From Paracentrotus lividus (Eukaryota > Echinodermata > Echinoidea > Camarodonta > Echinidae), in NCBI GenBank assembly GCA_940671915.1, contig CALNVZ010002100.1, positions 16,793,997-16,857,996 on the forward strand: a stretch of 64,000 nucleotides of DNA. Reading direction: 5' to 3'. The notes under the pieces are model-generated. The model did not search any database. It had not been told where the DNA came from and was given only the letters and a program-made list of their open reading frames with translations. Below are positions 60,509 through 64,000 of the stretch, piece by piece. The stretch's first letter is position 1, and each line of letters starts with the position of its first letter. Position numbers and translations under genes: made by a program.

Positions 60509-63500
60509 ACAGGAGAGTTTGGGGCTAAGGCCACTTAGGAACTTCCTGGTGGGTATAAGCTGTCAAGAAGATGGAAGGGATGTTGAACATTTATCTTGGT
60601 AAAAGAGTCCAACAAGTTAAGGGAGTTGGATGGTAGAGTGGGTGTATAATCAAGATTCCAACCAAGAAAACATTTGTCTTTGTTCAAGGCATCTTACAAG
60701 TTCAGGGGCATCTTAGGGTGCATCATCATTGACCTAGAATGCATTTATCTTACTCTGAGAGACCAAAGAGAGACAGGCAATGGATCAATGATCACAGAGA
60801 ATATCGTGGTCCAGTCTACGAGTTGATGCTGATCGAATGAATATTAAAGATCTAGTAAATCATTATCAAGATTAGATGATGTACAAAATCATCTAGGACC
60901 ACGGTGAACATCCTATTCAAGTGACTTTTATTAGCTGAGGATGTTGGTTCAATGGATTTGGAAGAATTAGTGAACATCTTTCTTTTGTCAAGGAATCTAG
61001 CAATTGAAGGAGAAACTAGGATGGGTCAAAGATGACACGGGACATTTATCTTGGACAACTGACAGGACTGCAAGTTATCTGTGAAAGGATATAGGGAAAA
61101 CTCCAAAGTGCCTCAATGAAGGAACTATGTGCCAATATGTAAGAACTGATACCAGAGTAGCTCAAGACATATACTTTAATCAAGGAAAGATGCCACAAAC
61201 ATTTGTGAAATATCAAGAATCAAAAGGATGGTGCAATGTACTGCCATAGAGCCTGGAACGCTGGATGGACAACAGGAGATTTTTTTGTCTATCACTCAAC
61301 TTTCTGGAATTCCAAAGAAAAGAGAGTGGATGGTTTAAATATGTTTGAAACAAAGCTGTATTTTGTTTTTAAAGTTTAGTTGTAGAAGCAATTATTTCAA
61401 ATAAAACTTTTTTTTTTCAAGTTACAAGGGCCAAAAATGTGTTAACAAAAACTTAACAATATGATTCTTTCTCTTTCAAACATTTTTGTGTATCCAATGT
61501 ACTGCATATACATTTTGTGTGTCTTATATCATATAGGATATAAATTTTAAGATGTCACTGTATCTAAAACAAAACAAAGTTGTTTTTTTTTTAATGAAAT
61601 ATCCATCTCGGCTCATATTCAGCATACACATTAAATAATCATTCTATTTTACTGTAGTCGTTCCTAGGTAACTAATAGATGCCATAGATGCCATGTAAGG
61701 CTGTCCAACTTTCAAGGAAACAGAACTTTAATGCAAAAGATTTCCTTTTGATGATTATCAAAACTGATGCATTTTGGATGTTGTTGTTGAATTGGGTTTT
61801 GACAGATGTGTATGGTCAAATATGACATGGAATCAACCTCAAATTGTACCATCTGAAAGACATGACTCACTGTTTCTGAAAAGTTAAGAGTTGGACAGTT
61901 GAATATGGGCTGGTAAGAGTAGACTGTATATGATGATTGTGAGAGTAGGAAGTACCATGGAGACACATTATTTGTTTAATCAAAGAAGGAAGTAGTTTTG
62001 AATAGTTGTTCTGTACAAAGTGCAATATTTTCTTTCATTTCTGAATAATTACAACTCTCCTTTAGATTTGAAGATTGGTAATTTGTTGGTGAACTTGAAA
62101 TTAGAAGAGGACTTAGCAGTTCATTTTAATAGCCAGATTTATATATTCTTATTTTTATCATTTGCATTATTTTATTATGTATATTATTTTTAGTGGCTGC
62201 TAAAGAGTGATTTATGATCATCAAATTCATGATCAGAGTCATTGTCATTTTTATTCCCATTACTATCGCCATAATTGTCATCGTCATCATCTCCTTCAAT
62301 ATCATAAATTACACCAAAGACAAACTTTTTTTTTCAATTGAAATATCAAATATACAAATTATGTGAATTACATTCAGTCTGTGCAATAAATAGGGAAATA
62401 ATTTTATGCTCTTACAATTTTAGATTAAAAAGTAAAGCATTTTAGGAACATTTAAGTGGTTAATATGAGATTATAGATATAAAAAGGAGTATATGAAACT
62501 TGCCAATTCAAATATATTTTATGCTAAAAAATAATGCAGATTACTTTACATGTTCAATATAAAAAGCCCCAAGGGCAAAAAAAAACAAAAACAATTATAG
62601 ATAATAGAAAGAAAAGGGGATATTGATTCTGATAATGAAAATGGTTGGTCATAAATAGATGCAGATTCATAGTTCAGCAGTATGCATTCAAAACATCCCT
62701 TAATTGAATTTGGGGAAACCTCCCTTTTCAAATTACAGATTTACGAAGTATAGCTCCATTGTATCAAAATTTGGAGTATTCCTGCAACCCTACATCCCCT
62801 TAATTCAATCTCTTTCTCAATGATGTCAAGTTGGTTCTAAATCAAAACTTTTATGGGGATATGTTATCACATAACAGCTGATCAATATTAAGGCACTGTA
62901 TGATTCATGTGCAGAAAGTAGGTAATATATGGAGGGCCGAATGAGGGGATAAATAATATTTTCACATGGCTGTAACCGATTGTTGTCTCATGTTTTATCA
63001 AGGGTCTGGGGAGCCTTGAGTAAATGTGGGGAATTTAATCAATCTGAGAATAATACAATATTCTTCCAATTTATTTGGTTGAGGTTGTATCCTATAATTT
63101 ACATAGGGATAGTTGAACTCAAATTGAGTAAGATTTATTTTCGGAGTAAAGAGCTTGGATAGTGTGTATTAGCCAAATAACTGTAAATTCAAGTCTTCCC
63201 CTTTTTTTTCCTTTTTTTTTTAATTGTCAATTTATATGCCAATTTGTTGATTTTCCCCTTTTTTTGCAAGTTAAAACTTCATGAAAGAGAAGGGAAAAGG
63301 AAAAAAAATCAGGCAGAGGCTTAAAAAGGGTTAAATATTTTGCTAAAGCAATACATAACTCCATTTCCATATAAAGGTCATAAAACCTTCACTCTTTAAT
63401 AATCAGGGTTATATCTATGTTTTATTAGCAATAGTTAATTGTTGTATTAAAATGCATGGTTGATTATAACATGAACACTGAACAACCTGATTTTAAATAA

Positions 63501-63731
63501 TAAAAAAATAAAATAAAAAAAACTAGCTGGGAGATTGTTTTTAATGATCTCTAAGTGCTCTTCTTCTTGATAATATACACGTGTTTGAACCTTGAGGCTA
63601 TAGATTTCTTTCTGGTAGGTGACTGACCCGCTTGACCACTGGACCTAGATGTGGGTCAGTCAGTTGGTCACTCATCCAGGTCAGGTTACTGTCCTGTGAT
63701 AGGAAGGTGAGATGACCGGGGGAATAGATAA
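60509..63731 (+). other. 3' untranslated and downstream sequence
   Basis: Non-coding after the stop codon. An AATAAA at 61400-61405 followed by T-rich sequence is a candidate polyadenylation signal, and another lies near 62385. Which is used cannot be told. No ORF of note; the short frames are chance. The same sequence is repeated at 48460-51684. Confidence 0.5.
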
Positions 63732-64000
63732 AGATATATATCAGGGTTTTGATGACAGATGGGTGAGGTGTTATTGGAACAATCCCTTCTCAAGATATCA
63801 GTCTCTTTGTGCCGCAGCCTGAAGAAAAATACCTCTGAAGTTTAATGATGGTATAGTCTACTCTCATATTCATGAAAACCACCTAACTTTAAGCTCTACT
63901 TGAATTTCGCCTAACTTCAAATTTTGGCTGTAACTTCAGACTTTGAATCCTTATTAATTTGAGGACATGTTTAAGACATGGTTGAACTCTTACCTCTTTT
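63732..64000. other. Unique downstream sequence
   Basis: The first sequence after the duplicated block. AT-rich, with no exon, repeat or regulatory word that I can support. Confidence 0.6.

Larger units (their letters stand above)
51685..63731 (+). repeat. 12.0-kb tandem duplication, copy 2 (intact exons)
   Basis: Collinear with 39081-51684. It ends where GGGGAATAGATAAAGATAT continues into unique sequence; copy 1 ends at the same word joined to AGCAAGAATG. Both coding exons are error-free in this copy and fit the upstream exon phases, so this is the authentic 3' end of the gene. Confidence 0.92.

Overview
This is animal (metazoan) genomic DNA, not prokaryotic: AT-rich sequence, introns of many kilobases with GT-AG borders and pyrimidine tracts, microsatellites, and several small TA- or TTA-flanked DNA-transposon derivatives. 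The coding content and repeat style suit a marine invertebrate. An echinoderm such as a sea urchin is my best guess, but no marker in the window fixes the species.

One protein-coding gene on the + strand dominates. Six exons chain together in matching phase: 18255-18432, 27696-30171 (one 2.5 kb exon), 32208-32255, 34847-35070, 58735-58889 and 60294-60508, ending in TGA. Two further 5' pieces (ATG exon 1541-1590 and micro-exon 6071-6093) fit the same phases and would give a protein of about 1,122 residues, but they are less certain. The large exon encodes a long acidic, disordered region with repeated Tyr-x-x-hydrophobic motifs and two PxxPxR motifs. The last three exons encode a helical C-terminal domain that resembles the con80 domain of the katanin p80 regulatory subunit, which suggests a microtubule-related scaffold. 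No WD40 repeats are seen in the window.

Region by region. 1-4.4 kb holds a promoter-like island and two minus-strand exon-like pieces with armadillo-type repeats, both with an apparent frameshift. 4.4-27.7 kb is intronic, with a 405-bp TTA-flanked MITE, a 442-bp TA-flanked MITE, a 999-bp fold-back element nested in an older repeat, CT-rich tracts and short tandem repeats. 27.7-35.1 kb is the coding core. 35.1-38.8 kb holds a 168-bp MITE and a second fold-back element, then a 25-N gap. 39.1-63.7 kb is a direct tandem duplication of about 12 kb carrying the last two exons. The second copy has intact exons. The first is full of single-base indels that break both exons, so it looks like an assembly or gap-filling artefact rather than a real paralogue. 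Each copy also holds a tandem array of tRNA-Thr(AGU)-like units bounded by a short direct repeat, a 5 x ~70-bp minisatellite, and a decayed duplicate of the penultimate exon just upstream of the real one.

The most interesting items are the unusual domain make-up of the con80-like gene, the relic exon duplication, the tRNA-Thr array that looks inserted as a unit with a target-site duplication, and the fold-back transposon whose empty site can be read from another copy of its host repeat in the same window.
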